Assembly: GCA_964458575.1 (NCBI GenBank)
Contig: CAYWMD010000005.1
Coordinates: 1-64,000 of the forward strand
Origin: CAYWMD01 sp964458575
Lineage (GTDB): Bacteria > Verrucomicrobiota > Verrucomicrobiia > Limisphaerales > JADLHS01
Reading direction: 5' to 3'
Length of the DNA: 64,000 nt
In this document: positions 55,622-64,000 of the stretch, one piece after another
Layout of the letters: each line of letters begins with the position of its first letter
Position numbering within the stretch: the first letter of the stretch is position 1
Notes under the pieces: generated by a model
Database searches by the model: none
What the model was told of the DNA's origin: nothing
What the model saw: only the letters and a program-made list of their open reading frames with translations
Program-made: the position numbers and the translations under genes

Positions 55622-56989
55622 GTGAGCAACACGAAGTCATCCGTTACGAGCGATTCGCCGCCGGTCGGCTTGTTTCCCCGTGAGGAACTCACGGCAGCCG
55701 CGATATATCTCGTTCTGGGTTGTCTGTGGATCGTGGAGTCCGACAACGTACTGAACCGTCTGGTTGGCAGTGCGCACGAGTCGCTGCAACTCCAGACCTA
55801 CAAGGGGCTCAATTTTATCGTCACCACCACGCTCGTGTTCTACCTCATCCTCCGGCGGGCGCACGCCCGTCGGCGCCGGGCGGAGGCCGCCACGCGGGAA
55901 GCGAACCTGCGCTTCGAGCAGGTCGCGCGCGCCACCAGCGACGCCATTTTTGACTGGAACTTGGTCACCAACGCGGTGTGGTGGAGCGAAGGCATGCACA
56001 ATCTGTTCGACTACCCGCAGGAACTCATGCGGACACGGATGGAGATGTGGTCGGATTGCGTTCATCCCGACGACCGCGCCCGGCTCACGGCGAATCTCGA
56101 ACGGGCGGTGGAAAAAGGCTCGCGCAACCTGGTGCGCGACGAGTTCCGCTTTCAACGCAAGAACGGCGCCTACGCCGACGTGGTTTTGCGCGGGCACGTG
56201 TTGCGCGACGACGAAGGGGCGGCGGTGCGGATGGTTGGTGGGTTGAGCGATGTGACGGAGCGTCGCGAGGCCGAGCGCCGGCTGGAACAGTCGCGCCGGC
56301 AATTGCGCGCGTTGTCCGTCCGGCTCGAGTCGTTGCGCGAGGAGGAGCGCACGCGCATCGCCCGTGAGATTCATGATGAACTCGGCCAGATGCTGACCGG
56401 GCTGAAACTGGATCTGCGGTGGATCGAGCAACGCCTGTCGGCCGACGGCCTGCCCACGGCATTCAATCCGGTGCTGGACAAGGTTGTGGAGGCGGCCGAG
56501 TTGATTGATGCCACCATCACGAGCGTGCAAAGGATTTCCGCCGATCTGCGACCTGGCACGCTAGATACACTTGGTCTCGCGACGGCGAGCCGCCACGAGG
56601 CCGCGAGGTTTGCGGCGCGCACCGGCATCGCGGCGGAGGTGGAAGCGCCGGACACCGAGCCGGCCCTGTCCCGGGCGGCGGCCACGGGCGCTTTTCGCAT
56701 TTTGCAGGAGGCGTTGACCAATGTCGCCCGTCATGCCAGCGCTAAGAAGGTGGCCATCCGGTTGCGGGAGGAATCCGGCTGGGTCGCGTTGGAGGTGCAT
56801 GACGATGGTTGCGGACTGAAACCCGGGGACGTCGAGAATCCCAGGTCCATCGGCCTGCTGGGCATGCGCGAGCGCGCGGAGCTGCTCGGCGGGGAAATTC
56901 AATTTACGCGGGAATCGGCCGGCGGCACGTTGGTGCGGCTGCGGGTGCCGTGCGGGGCCGAAGACACCAATTTCATCAAACTCGTATGA
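55622..56989 (+). CDS. PAS-containing sensor histidine kinase (NarX type)
   Basis: A 455-residue protein starting with GTG. Two membrane segments near the N-terminus (about 25-40 and 65-79), a PAS domain (about 95-215; FEQVARATSDAIFDWNLV, HPDDRARLTANLERAV), a HisKA_3 dimerisation domain with the phosphoacceptor His in IAREIHDELGQML, and a HATPase domain (FRILQEALTNVARHASAKKV, VHDDGCGLKPGD, GLLGMRERAELLGGEI). Its stop overlaps the ATG of the next regulator, so they form a two-component pair. The signal is unknown. Confidence 0.92.
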   Translation: MSNTKSSVTSDSPPVGLFPREELTAAAIYLVLGCLWIVESDNVLNRLVGSAHESLQLQTYKGLNFIVTTTLVFYLILRRAHARRRRAEAATREANLRFEQVARATSDAIFDWNLVTNAVWWSEGMHNLFDYPQELMRTRMEMWSDCVHPDDRARLTANLERAVEKGSRNLVRDEFRFQRKNGAYADVVLRGHVLRDDEGAAVRMVGGLSDVTERREAERRLEQSRRQLRALSVRLESLREEERTRIAREIHDELGQMLTGLKLDLRWIEQRLSADGLPTAFNPVLDKVVEAAELIDATITSVQRISADLRPGTLDTLGLATASRHEAARFAARTGIAAEVEAPDTEPALSRAAATGAFRILQEALTNVARHASAKKVAIRLREESGWVALEVHDDGCGLKPGDVENPRSIGLLGMRERAELLGGEIQFTRESAGGTLVRLRVPCGAEDTNFIKLV

Positions 56990-57618
56990 CGCGCGTATTG
57001 ATTGCCGACGACCACGAAATCGTCCGCCGGGGACTGAAGGATCTGCTGACCGACGCATTCGGAAAAATCAAGGTGGGCGAATCGCGCACCGCCGGGGAAA
57101 CGCTGGAACTGGCGCGGCGTGAGCCGTGGGACATTGTGTTGCTCGACATCAACATGCCCGGGCGTAGCGGATTGGAAGTGCTGGCGGACCTCAAGCGCGT
57201 GCGGCCCAACGTTCCCGTCCTGGTCCTGAGCGCCTCGCCGGAGCAGGATTACGCCCTGCGCGTGCTCAAACTCGGCGCGTCCGGTTATCTCACCAAGCAA
57301 AGCGCCTCGGACGAATTGCTGGCGGCCATCCGCAAATCGCTCGCCGGCGGCAAATACGTCACGGCCACCCTGGCCGAGAAACTCGCCGCCCAACTGTCCG
57401 GCGAAGTCTCCGGAGCGCCGCACGAGGCGCTCTCCAATCGCGAACTTCAGGTGCTCCGGCTCATCGCTTCGGGCCGGACGATCAAGGAAATCGCCGCCGA
57501 ACTTTCGCTCAGCGAAAAAACCATCGGCACTTATCGCGCGCGCATTTCGGAGAAGTTGCGCCTTGCCACAAACGTCGAACTGACCCGCTACGCGTTGCAG
57601 CACAAGCTGGTGGATTGA
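56986..57618 (+). CDS. NarL/FixJ-family response regulator
   Basis: A 210-residue response regulator overlapping the kinase stop by 4 bases (ATGA). The receiver has the acidic pair in VLIADDHEIV, the phosphoacceptor Asp in IVLLDINMPGRSG and the conserved Lys in GYLTKQSA. The C-terminal LuxR-type helix-turn-helix is LSNRELQVLRLIASGRTIKEIAAEL followed by SLSEKTIGTYRARISEKL. It is the cognate regulator of the preceding kinase. Its targets are unknown. Confidence 0.94.
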   Translation: MTRVLIADDHEIVRRGLKDLLTDAFGKIKVGESRTAGETLELARREPWDIVLLDINMPGRSGLEVLADLKRVRPNVPVLVLSASPEQDYALRVLKLGASGYLTKQSASDELLAAIRKSLAGGKYVTATLAEKLAAQLSGEVSGAPHEALSNRELQVLRLIASGRTIKEIAAELSLSEKTIGTYRARISEKLRLATNVELTRYALQHKLVD

Positions 57619-57954
57619 GCCGGTCAGGTAAATTCCCGACACGGCCACGCGGCGTTCTTGCACAGAACATTCAGGTTTTCCCCATCTATTCGGCCGCGTT
57701 CTCCGGGACTAACGTGGCGGCATGAAACACAAACGACAGGCGTTGCGGATCATCGTTCCGGATTTCAAAATCGAGAAATGGCCGGTCAGGATTCGGCGGA
57801 AGCAGATTCCGTCAGTGTTATTTGGACGCAACAGCCGTCAGCCGCACCCGACGTTTGGCAGTGTGGAAGCGACATCGGGGAAGGCGGAGGGCAGCGCGGC
57901 AGGGAACGCTCACCGCGCGCGTCCGTTCACCGGGCAGGGCGCCGGGGCGTGGCG
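57619..57954. other. Spacer between the two receiver genes
   Basis: This 336-base stretch holds no gene I am sure of. A 78-codon frame (57722-57958) beginning MKHKRQALRIIVPDFKIEKW has an ATG start and ends in an ATGA overlap with the next gene. Its first half reads like protein, but its second half is low-complexity Ala/Gly/Arg, so it is doubtful. Confidence 0.4.
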
Positions 57955-57958
57955 ATGA
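57722..57958 (+). CDS. Doubtful small upstream ORF
   Basis: A 78-residue reading frame with a basic, plausible N-terminal half and a compositionally biased C-terminal half. The only positive signs are its ATG start and the 4-base ATGA overlap with the receiver gene at 57955, which would allow translational coupling. No family is recognised. It may simply be open because of high GC content. Confidence 0.25.
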   Translation: MKHKRQALRIIVPDFKIEKWPVRIRRKQIPSVLFGRNSRQPHPTFGSVEATSGKAEGSAAGNAHRARPFTGQGAGAWR

Positions 57959-58386
57959 GCGCGCCACGCCCCCTTGCGGTCCTGCTGGTGGACGATTCGG
58001 CACTGGTGTTGGCGCGATTGCGTGAAGGGTTGGCCAACGACCCGTTGATTCAAATCGTAGGGACGGCCGATTCCGGCGCCGAGGCGATGATGCAATTCCG
58101 GCACCTTGTCCCCGACGTCGTGGTGCTGGACATCAATCTGCCCGACACCTCCGGTTTGTCGCTCTTGCGCGCCTTCAAGAAGCAACGTCCAGCCTGCAAG
58201 GTGATCATGCTCAGCGCGTCCGTGGAATGTCGAGAAATGGCGCTGGTCATGGGCGCGGACCACTTCTGCGACAAGATGCAAGAGTTCGAACGGGCTTGCA
58301 GTGTGGTCAGGGAATTCGCCTCCCGGCATGCGGCCGACGTTCCGCCAGAGACGAGTTCACCCGGGGAGTCACCACAGGGGAACTGA
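57955..58386 (+). CDS. Stand-alone response-regulator receiver protein
   Basis: A 143-residue CheY-like receiver with no output domain. Acidic pair in VLLVDDSALV, phosphoacceptor Asp in VVVLDINLPDTSG, conserved Ser in IMLSAS, and Lys in HFCDKMQEF. After the receiver it ends in a short Ser/Pro-rich tail. It probably works with the kinase-regulator pair directly upstream as a phosphate sink or as a regulator by protein contact. An upstream frame extension is not supported. Confidence 0.85.
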   Translation: MSAPRPLAVLLVDDSALVLARLREGLANDPLIQIVGTADSGAEAMMQFRHLVPDVVVLDINLPDTSGLSLLRAFKKQRPACKVIMLSASVECREMALVMGADHFCDKMQEFERACSVVREFASRHAADVPPETSSPGESPQGN

Positions 58387-58519
58387 GATCCGGGGCGGTG
58401 CTCCGCGTTCCAAGCGGCTTCGACGTCACTGTTGAAAGTGTGCCGCCGCGATCAGTCGGGCCTGGGTAACTACTTGAGATTTGCGCAATGTTTTGTCCGA
58501 GGTACTCTGGGCTTGGTGT

Positions 58520-59020
58520 ATGCACGGGACTTCGGGAAACGATGAAACAATCGCCGAACCGGTCTTAAAACCAGCAGCGTCGAAGCAGCTATGGTTTTGG
58601 CCGCAGCCGCGACCTTTGGTGGAGCGCTTTGGCGATGATTTCTTCCGGCAAGCACCCGCCGCGCCGGGAGTTTACTTTTTCTGCGGCCCGGATGCGGGCG
58701 TGCTTTATGTCGGCAAGGCCCGCAATCTTCGCCGGCGCCTGGCGAGCTATCGAATCGCCGACGCCGACAGACTGCCTCGCCGCATGGTGCGGCTGCTGCA
58801 TCAAGTCACGCGCATCGAGTGGGACATCTGCGCCAGCGAAGTGGCCGCGCGCCATCGCGAGGAACTCCTGATTTGCGTGCTCAACCCCAAATTCAATCGT
58901 GCCGGCCGGGTGTGGCCGTCGCCGACCGCCTGGCGCGATTGGCGACCGCCGGTGGGACCGGGTGAAACTGTCCGGGCGGCAGCAGGCTCCATGGCCGACG
59001 AAGGTTGCAAAACACTATGA
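58520..59020 (+). CDS. GIY-YIG nuclease-domain protein
   Basis: A 166-residue protein. The GIY-YIG core is GVYFFCGPDAGVLYVGKARNLRRRLASYR, with GVY and YVG as the two signature tripeptides and the catalytic Arg after them. A basic linker precedes it. The distal Glu is probably in HREELLICVLNPKFN. Family members are homing, repair or excision nucleases; this short version resembles the single-domain excinuclease-like proteins. Its stop overlaps the sulfatase ATG at 59017, so the two may be cotranscribed. Confidence 0.85.
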   Translation: MHGTSGNDETIAEPVLKPAASKQLWFWPQPRPLVERFGDDFFRQAPAAPGVYFFCGPDAGVLYVGKARNLRRRLASYRIADADRLPRRMVRLLHQVTRIEWDICASEVAARHREELLICVLNPKFNRAGRVWPSPTAWRDWRPPVGPGETVRAAAGSMADEGCKTL

Positions 59021-60540
59021 AGCTCACATCCGCTCTACTGTCCCGGGTTTGGTTTTTTCTGTTCATTGCTACGACCATTGCCGCCGCCGAAGTCTCCACC
59101 AATCACATCAACATCCTGTTCTTGATGGACGATCAGCATCGCGGGGATTGGATTCACGCCGCGGGTGCGAAGTGGATGATTACGCCGAACCTGGACCGGC
59201 TCGCGCACGAAGGCGTGTTGTTCCGGCGGGGATACAGTTCTACGCCGTCGTGCCTGCCCGCGCGTTCCGCGCTGCTCACCGGTATGAGTCCATGGGGTCA
59301 TGGGATTCTCGGTTACACGTCCATCCCCGAGCGATTCACGGTTGAGATGCCCCGCATCTTCACGGAAGCGGGCTATCGCACGCACGCCATTGGCAAACAG
59401 CACTTCACACCGCAGACCAATTATCACGGTTACCAATCCGTGGAGCTGGGCGAGCCGAATTACTCGAACAGCGCGCATATTCCGGAATACGAACAGTGGT
59501 TCGCCGCGCAAACCGGCGGACAGAGTCCGTATCCGGGCCAACGCAGCGGCAATGACCAGCGCGGGGGCATCCACTACGCCTTGGACGAGAAGCTGCACGA
59601 GACCCGCTGGACGGCGGATCGGGCGATTGAATTCCTGCGCGCCACGCCGGTGGGCACAAACTGGTTCTTGAAAGTCTCCTTCCATCGTCCTCACGCTCCG
59701 CTCAATGCCCCCAAGCGGTGGTATGATCGGTACGCCGGCGTGGAGATTCCGCCGCCGGAGATCGGTGACTGGGCGCGCGAGTGGTATGGCACGGAGCAGA
59801 CTTCCTTTCAAAAGAATCCCGATGCCACGCGCGGTGTGGTGCCGGCGGCGGAATTGAGTGAAACCCGGCGCAGTTACGCCGCGGCGATCTCCTTCGTGGA
59901 CGAGCAAATGGGCCGCATCCTCGACGCGCTCGAACGCCGCGGCGAACTCGAGCGCACTTTGATTCTGTTCACGTCCGATCATGGCGATGTCATGGGCGAC
60001 AATCTGCTCTACCGTAAAACGTTTCCGGTCGAAGGGTCGGTCAGAGTGCCGATGATCGTGCGCTGGCCGGCGGCGCTCGGCTTGAACGCGAAGCGCGGTC
60101 AGGTGCGACCGGAGTTGGTGGAACTGCGCGACGTGTTGCCGACCTTCCTGGACTCCGCAAGCCTGCCCATCCCGGCGGCGGTCGAAGGGCGAAGCCTGTT
60201 GGATGTTCTGCGTGGCAAACCGTGGCGCACGCTGTTGGACCTCGAACACGCTTCCTGTTACGCGCGCAAGGATGGTTGGGTGGCGCTCACCGACGAGCGT
60301 TACAAATTCATCTGGTATCCCATCACCGGCGCCCAGCAACTCTTCGATCTACAAAACGATCCGCACGAGCTGCGTGATCTGGCCGCCGGTCCCGAGGCAA
60401 CGGCGCTTGTCAAAAAATGGCGACAGAAGATGATTGAGCATCTTGCAAGCCGTGGTGAAGCCTGGGTGCGCGACGGCGATCTGGTGGTGCAACCGAAAGC
60501 CATCCTGCGTCGGCCCAACGCGCCGAGCATCGCGAAATGA
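59017..60540 (+). CDS. Secreted sulfatase
   Basis: A 507-residue type I sulfatase. The ATG at 59017 gives a signal peptide (MKLTSALLSRVWFFLFIATTIAAA). Metal ligands D38-D39 are in LFLMDDQHRG, and the formylglycine motif is C79-L-P-A-R83, a less common variant of C-x-P-S-R that still fits the C-x-P-x-R rule. LILFTSDHGDVMGDN supplies the other metal-site residues. Its start overlaps the GIY-YIG gene end. Substrate unknown; the nearby DUF1592 gene is a common partner of sulfatases in this group. Confidence 0.92.
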   Translation: MKLTSALLSRVWFFLFIATTIAAAEVSTNHINILFLMDDQHRGDWIHAAGAKWMITPNLDRLAHEGVLFRRGYSSTPSCLPARSALLTGMSPWGHGILGYTSIPERFTVEMPRIFTEAGYRTHAIGKQHFTPQTNYHGYQSVELGEPNYSNSAHIPEYEQWFAAQTGGQSPYPGQRSGNDQRGGIHYALDEKLHETRWTADRAIEFLRATPVGTNWFLKVSFHRPHAPLNAPKRWYDRYAGVEIPPPEIGDWAREWYGTEQTSFQKNPDATRGVVPAAELSETRRSYAAAISFVDEQMGRILDALERRGELERTLILFTSDHGDVMGDNLLYRKTFPVEGSVRVPMIVRWPAALGLNAKRGQVRPELVELRDVLPTFLDSASLPIPAAVEGRSLLDVLRGKPWRTLLDLEHASCYARKDGWVALTDERYKFIWYPITGAQQLFDLQNDPHELRDLAAGPEATALVKKWRQKMIEHLASRGEAWVRDGDLVVQPKAILRRPNAPSIAK

Positions 60541-60626
60541 CGCAAGCAATCGCCGGCGCGTGCGGCAGGTGGCCGAAGTCAAAATTGACGGAATCACCCT
60601 TCCCGGGCAGAGTTGGCGGCACATTC

Positions 60627-63600
60627 ATGCAGCGAGCCAGCTTCCGCCAATATGTCCGCGCTTGTTTCCGGAGTATCCCGTTTGCACTGGCGACCTTGCT
60701 CCTGTCTTCGCTGACCTGCGGTGGAAAGCCGGCGAACTTCGAGCGCGAAGTTCGGCCGACGCTGAAACAGTATTGTTTGGACTGCCACTCAACGGCCAAA
60801 CACAAGGGCGACCTCGATCTGGAACAGTTCAAATCATTGCGGGAAATTCTCAAACAACCCAAGGTGTGGCAGAACGTCGTCGAGAAAATTTCCCTTGGCG
60901 AGATGCCGCCCAAATCCAAGCCGCAGCCAACCCAGGCCGAACGCGAGCGGTTGGTTGCATGGGTGAACGCCGCGCTCGACGAGGCGGCGAAGGCAAATGC
61001 GGGCGATCCCGGCCCGGTCGTGTTGCGCCGGCTTTCCAACGCGGAGTATACCTACACGTTGCGCGACCTGACCGGCGTGGGGTCGCTTGATCCAGCGCGG
61101 GAATTTCCCGTGGATTCGGCGTCGGGCGAGGGCTTTATGAACGTGGGCAATTCGCTGGTCATGTCGCCGGCATTGCTCACCAAATATCTCGACGCTGCGA
61201 AAAGTGTCGCTGCTCACGCGGTGCTGCTGCCCGATGGAATCGGCTTCTCGCCCAGCACTTCGCCGCGCGATTGGACGGAAGAAAGACTCGCGGCCATTCG
61301 CGAGTTTTATGCGCGTTTCACCGAACTGGGCAGCGGTTCGGCGAACGTTTTGCAGGGCGTGAAGCTGGACAGCCCGGATCGTGGGGTCCTGCCGTTGAAA
61401 AAATACCTGGCGGCGACGGTTGCCGAGCGCGATGCGTTGTCGAGCCGGCGAAAGAACCTCGCCCAGGTTGCGCGTGAGCAGGGGTTGAATGAAAAATATC
61501 TCGCCACGCTATGGAACGCGTTGAACAGCAAAGAACCGTCGCTGTTGCTCGATCAAGTCCGCGCCCAGTGGCGGGCCGCCAAGCCGGGCGATGCGGACGC
61601 GTTGTCTCAACTGATCAACCAATGGCAGCAGTCGTTGTGGCATTTCGCGCTGATCGGGCACATTGGCAAACGCGACGGCCCGAAGGCGTGGCAGGAACCC
61701 GTGACTCCGCTGGTCAACAAACGCGAACTGCGCTTTGCGCTGCCCGTTTCGAAAGGGCGTGGTGACGTCACCCTTTACCTCGCCGTTTCGGACGCAGGCG
61801 ACGGCAACCAAAATGATTTCGCCGTTTGGGAGAATCCCCGGCTCGTTGCCGCCGGTCGAACGGATCTGCCCTTGCGCGATGTGACCGCGACGCTGAATTC
61901 GTTCGCAACCTTGCGGGAGAAAGTGTTTGCCGAGTCGGCTGCATGTCTGGCCGCCGCCGGGGAGGTTCAGGGTTCGCCGGATGAAAAGGCGGTGGCGGAA
62001 CTCGCGCGCAAGCACAGCGTGGAAGCGTCCGCGTTGAAAGCGTGGATGGATTGCCTCGGCATCGGCGCGGGCGAGGCGCGGATTGATTCCTACCTGAAAA
62101 CGCCGCTGGCGAAGACCGAGAACTACAATTTCGTGAAAGGTTGGATTGGCGATCAGGCGCTGTCGGTCGTGGCCAATCCGTCCGACCAACTTGTGCACAT
62201 CCCCGGTCACATGAAACCGCACAGCGTGGCGGTTCACCCTTCGCCGGCCCAGCGCGTGGTCATCGGCTGGCGCAGTCCGGTGACCGCGACGTTGCGGGTG
62301 GACGGATTGATTCATCACGCACATTCCGAGTGTGGCAACGGCGTCACGTGGGCGGTGGAGTTGCGTCGCGCCAACCTTCGCCAGCGCCTGGCCGCCGGAG
62401 TGGCGCAGAAGAATTCCGACGGCAAATTCGGTCCGGTGGAAACTCTCGTGGTGCGGACCGGTGATTTGATTGTCGTCGCCATCGGGCCGCGCGATGGTAA
62501 TCACTCGTGCGACCTGACGGCGGTGGATTTGAGCCTGACGGACGGCACGCGCACCTGGGATCTGGCCAAAGAAATTTCTCCCGACATTCTCGCGGGCAAT
62601 CCGCATGCTGACGCTTTCGGCAACGCGGGGGTGTGGAATTTCTTCATCGAGCCGGACACCGTCGGCGGTGTGGAGGCGGTACTGCCGGCGGCATCGTTGC
62701 TGACCAAATGGCAAACGAGCACAAACGCGGATGAACAGCATCGGCTCGCTGGCGAAGTGCAGCAACTTCTGGTGAAGGGCCCGTCCGGTCTTGCGACCAA
62801 TTCGCCGGATCGCGCGCTGTATCGGCAGCTCACATCGCTCAACGGGCCGTTGCTCGGCTCGGTGCTGCGTAGCAGCCGACGTGAGGAGGCTCATTTTGAA
62901 AGATCGGCAATTGGCAATCGGCAATCGGCGATAAATCAGAGCCTCGTTACCTCGGCTGCTTCGAAATGGGGAATTGATCCCGCGTTGTTCGGCAAACATC
63001 CGAACGGTGTGAAGATTGGCGACAAGGATCTTTGCGTGCAGTCGCCGTCGCTCATGGAAGTGCGGTTGCCGGCGGACATCGCCGAGGGCAGCGAGCTGGT
63101 CGTGACGGCGAAGTTGCACAACGCCACCGGTGCGGAGGGCAGCGTGCAGATGCAAATCCTCACCAACAAACCCGCCACCCTGGGCCTCGTTGCAAGCGCG
63201 ACCACGCAGGATGCCGGCAAGAAAACCTGGTCCGACGGAGAGCGCCCCGTGGATTTCGCTGTGCCGGTCATTGTGAACGACGGCAGCGCGGCGAAGCGCC
63301 GGTTTGAAGCAGCGATGAAACAGTTTCGCCAGCTTTTCCCAGCGGCGTTGTGTTACACCAAGATCGTTCCGGTGGATGAAGTGATCACGCTCACGTTGTT
63401 CTTCCGCGAAGATGATCATCTCCGTCGGCTGATGCTCGACGACGCGCAGGCCGCCGAGCTGGACCGGCTCTGGGGTGAGTTGCGCTACATCAGCCAGGAC
63501 GCGCTCAAGCTCGTGGATGCCTTCGAACAGCTCTGGCAATATGCCACGCAAGACGCCGATCCCAGCGCGTTCGCGCCGTTGCGAGAACCGATCAATCAAC

Positions 63601-64000
63601 GCGCCGAGGAATTCAAGAAGCTCCTGACGAACTCCCAGCCCGCGCATCTCGATGCCGTCTTGAAGCTAGCTGAAGGCGCTTATCGGCGTCCGTTGACTTC
63701 GGACGAGCAAGGTGAGTTGCGCGCCCTGTATCGGAAATTGCGCGGCGAGGAAATTCCGCACGATGAGGCCATCCGCCTCACGCTGGCGCGCGTGCTGGTT
63801 TCGCCGGCTTTCTTATATCGCACGGAGCAGCCGGCGCCCGGCAAGCAGCCCGGCCCGGTCAACGATTGGGAACTGGCCACGCGACTGAGTTATTTCCTCT
63901 GGTCATCCGCGCCCGATGCCGAATTGCGCGAGCTGGCCGCACGCGGACAGTTGCACAAACCGCGCGTCCTTGCCGCGCAGGCCAAACGGATGTTGCAAGA
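60627..64000 (+). CDS. DUF1587/DUF1592 cytochrome-type protein (3' truncated by window)
   Basis: The frame starts at ATG 60627 (MQRASFRQYVRACFRSIPFA, a long signal with a lipobox-like L-T-C) and is open to the window end (1124 codons visible). It has a c-type cytochrome heme site (C-L-D-C-H) and then the DUF1587 signature LRRLSNAEYTYTLRDLTGV. The central 700 residues have no motif I recognise. Further on, LAEGAYRRPLTSDEQGELRALYRKL, LARVLVSPAFLYRTE and WELATRLSYFLWSSAPDAELRELAA are typical of DUF1595/DUF1592. These large secreted proteins of Planctomycetes and Verrucomicrobia are usually paired with DUF1552 or sulfatase genes. An inverted repeat is translated inside it (62868-62963). Confidence 0.9.
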   Translation, partial: MQRASFRQYVRACFRSIPFALATLLLSSLTCGGKPANFEREVRPTLKQYCLDCHSTAKHKGDLDLEQFKSLREILKQPKVWQNVVEKISLGEMPPKSKPQPTQAERERLVAWVNAALDEAAKANAGDPGPVVLRRLSNAEYTYTLRDLTGVGSLDPAREFPVDSASGEGFMNVGNSLVMSPALLTKYLDAAKSVAAHAVLLPDGIGFSPSTSPRDWTEERLAAIREFYARFTELGSGSANVLQGVKLDSPDRGVLPLKKYLAATVAERDALSSRRKNLAQVAREQGLNEKYLATLWNALNSKEPSLLLDQVRAQWRAAKPGDADALSQLINQWQQSLWHFALIGHIGKRDGPKAWQEPVTPLVNKRELRFALPVSKGRGDVTLYLAVSDAGDGNQNDFAVWENPRLVAAGRTDLPLRDVTATLNSFATLREKVFAESAACLAAAGEVQGSPDEKAVAELARKHSVEASALKAWMDCLGIGAGEARIDSYLKTPLAKTENYNFVKGWIGDQALSVVANPSDQLVHIPGHMKPHSVAVHPSPAQRVVIGWRSPVTATLRVDGLIHHAHSECGNGVTWAVELRRANLRQRLAAGVAQKNSDGKFGPVETLVVRTGDLIVVAIGPRDGNHSCDLTAVDLSLTDGTRTWDLAKEISPDILAGNPHADAFGNAGVWNFFIEPDTVGGVEAVLPAASLLTKWQTSTNADEQHRLAGEVQQLLVKGPSGLATNSPDRALYRQLTSLNGPLLGSVLRSSRREEAHFERSAIGNRQSAINQSLVTSAASKWGIDPALFGKHPNGVKIGDKDLCVQSPSLMEVRLPADIAEGSELVVTAKLHNATGAEGSVQMQILTNKPATLGLVASATTQDAGKKTWSDGERPVDFAVPVIVNDGSAAKRRFEAAMKQFRQLFPAALCYTKIVPVDEVITLTLFFREDDHLRRLMLDDAQAAELDRLWGELRYISQDALKLVDAFEQLWQYATQDADPSAFAPLREPINQRAEEFKKLLTNSQPAHLDAVLKLAEGAYRRPLTSDEQGELRALYRKLRGEEIPHDEAIRLTLARVLVSPAFLYRTEQPAPGKQPGPVNDWELATRLSYFLWSSAPDAELRELAARGQLHKPRVLAAQAKRMLQ
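62868..62963. repeat. 96-base inverted repeat translated in frame inside the DUF1592 gene
   Basis: Left arm 62868-62892 and right arm 62939-62963 are imperfect reverse complements (GCAGCCGACGTGAGGAGGCTC against GAGCCTCGTTACCTCGGCTGC). Between them lies a run of GGCAAT(C) heptamer units. The whole element is exactly 32 codons, begins on a codon boundary, and encodes a peptide starting RSSRREEAHFERSAIGN. It leaves the protein frame intact. Confidence 0.85.

Noticed and set aside
61509..63647. A 712-codon minus-strand open frame antisense to the DUF1592 gene, and similar long antisense frames (for example 49957-51570, 25626-27068, 12555-13814, 1245-2330)
   Set aside because: They lie opposite genes with clear family motifs and encode Arg/Ala/Gly/His-rich sequence without any recognisable motif. 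High GC content keeps such frames open.

Overview
The window looks like a chromosomal segment of a GC-rich verrucomicrobium, probably of the Pedosphaera/Limisphaerales (subdivision 3) type. This is inferred from gene content. There are three secreted formylglycine-type sulfatases, three secreted Gfo/Idh/MocA oxidoreductases, a DUF1587/DUF1592 cytochrome-type protein, secreted HEAT-repeat proteins and an ECF sigma factor with a membrane domain. The spacers carry many short palindromes and 6-7 bp tandem repeats. There is no rRNA, no recognisable tRNA and no CRISPR array.

Layout. 1-4.4 kb: end of a Bat-like operon (DUF58, DUF4381, a VWA protein, and a VWA-TPR fusion). 4.4-8.6 kb: iduronate-sulfatase-like sulfatase, secreted esterase, SET-domain methyltransferase, YggS-type PLP protein and an EVE-domain protein. 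8.6-11.2 kb: a decayed accessory patch with a broken DUF262 (GmrSD-like) gene, a lipoprotein and a lone DDE integrase. 11.2-20.7 kb: core genes ispH, dgt, rpsB, tsf, pyrH, a phosphoribosyltransferase and mutM, plus an oxidoreductase and a cupredoxin-like protein. 20.7-23.2 kb: a sulfatase fused to a GH99/WbsX-like domain. 23.4-25.25 kb: remains of an integron, with an attC-like site, a cassette gene, an IS91 transposase relic and the C-terminal tail of an IntI-type recombinase.

25.3-32.5 kb is a minus-strand one-carbon cluster: metH, then an S41-family protein lacking its catalytic residues, then a three-domain fusion of a low-molecular-weight phosphatase, ribose-5-phosphate isomerase B and serine hydroxymethyltransferase. 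32.7-38.5 kb: hemerythrin, M14 carboxypeptidase, bioB, a small conserved protein, a TMTC-like TPR membrane protein and mqnD (futalosine menaquinone pathway). 38.5-44.6 kb: secreted carbohydrate genes and a calcineurin-type phosphoesterase/PQQ-propeller fusion. 44.7-49.9 kb: lipoprotein, membrane-anchored ECF sigma factor, J-domain/FGE fusion and a HEAT/fucosidase-like chimera. 50.2-55.5 kb: GH28 polygalacturonase, oxidoreductase and HEAT protein. 55.6-58.4 kb: NarX-like histidine kinase, NarL-type regulator and a stand-alone receiver. 58.5-64 kb: GIY-YIG protein, third sulfatase and a DUF1592 protein cut by the window end.

The strongest observations are the relic integron, the three-enzyme fusion beside metH, and two places where dispersed palindromic repeats are translated in frame inside large secreted proteins.
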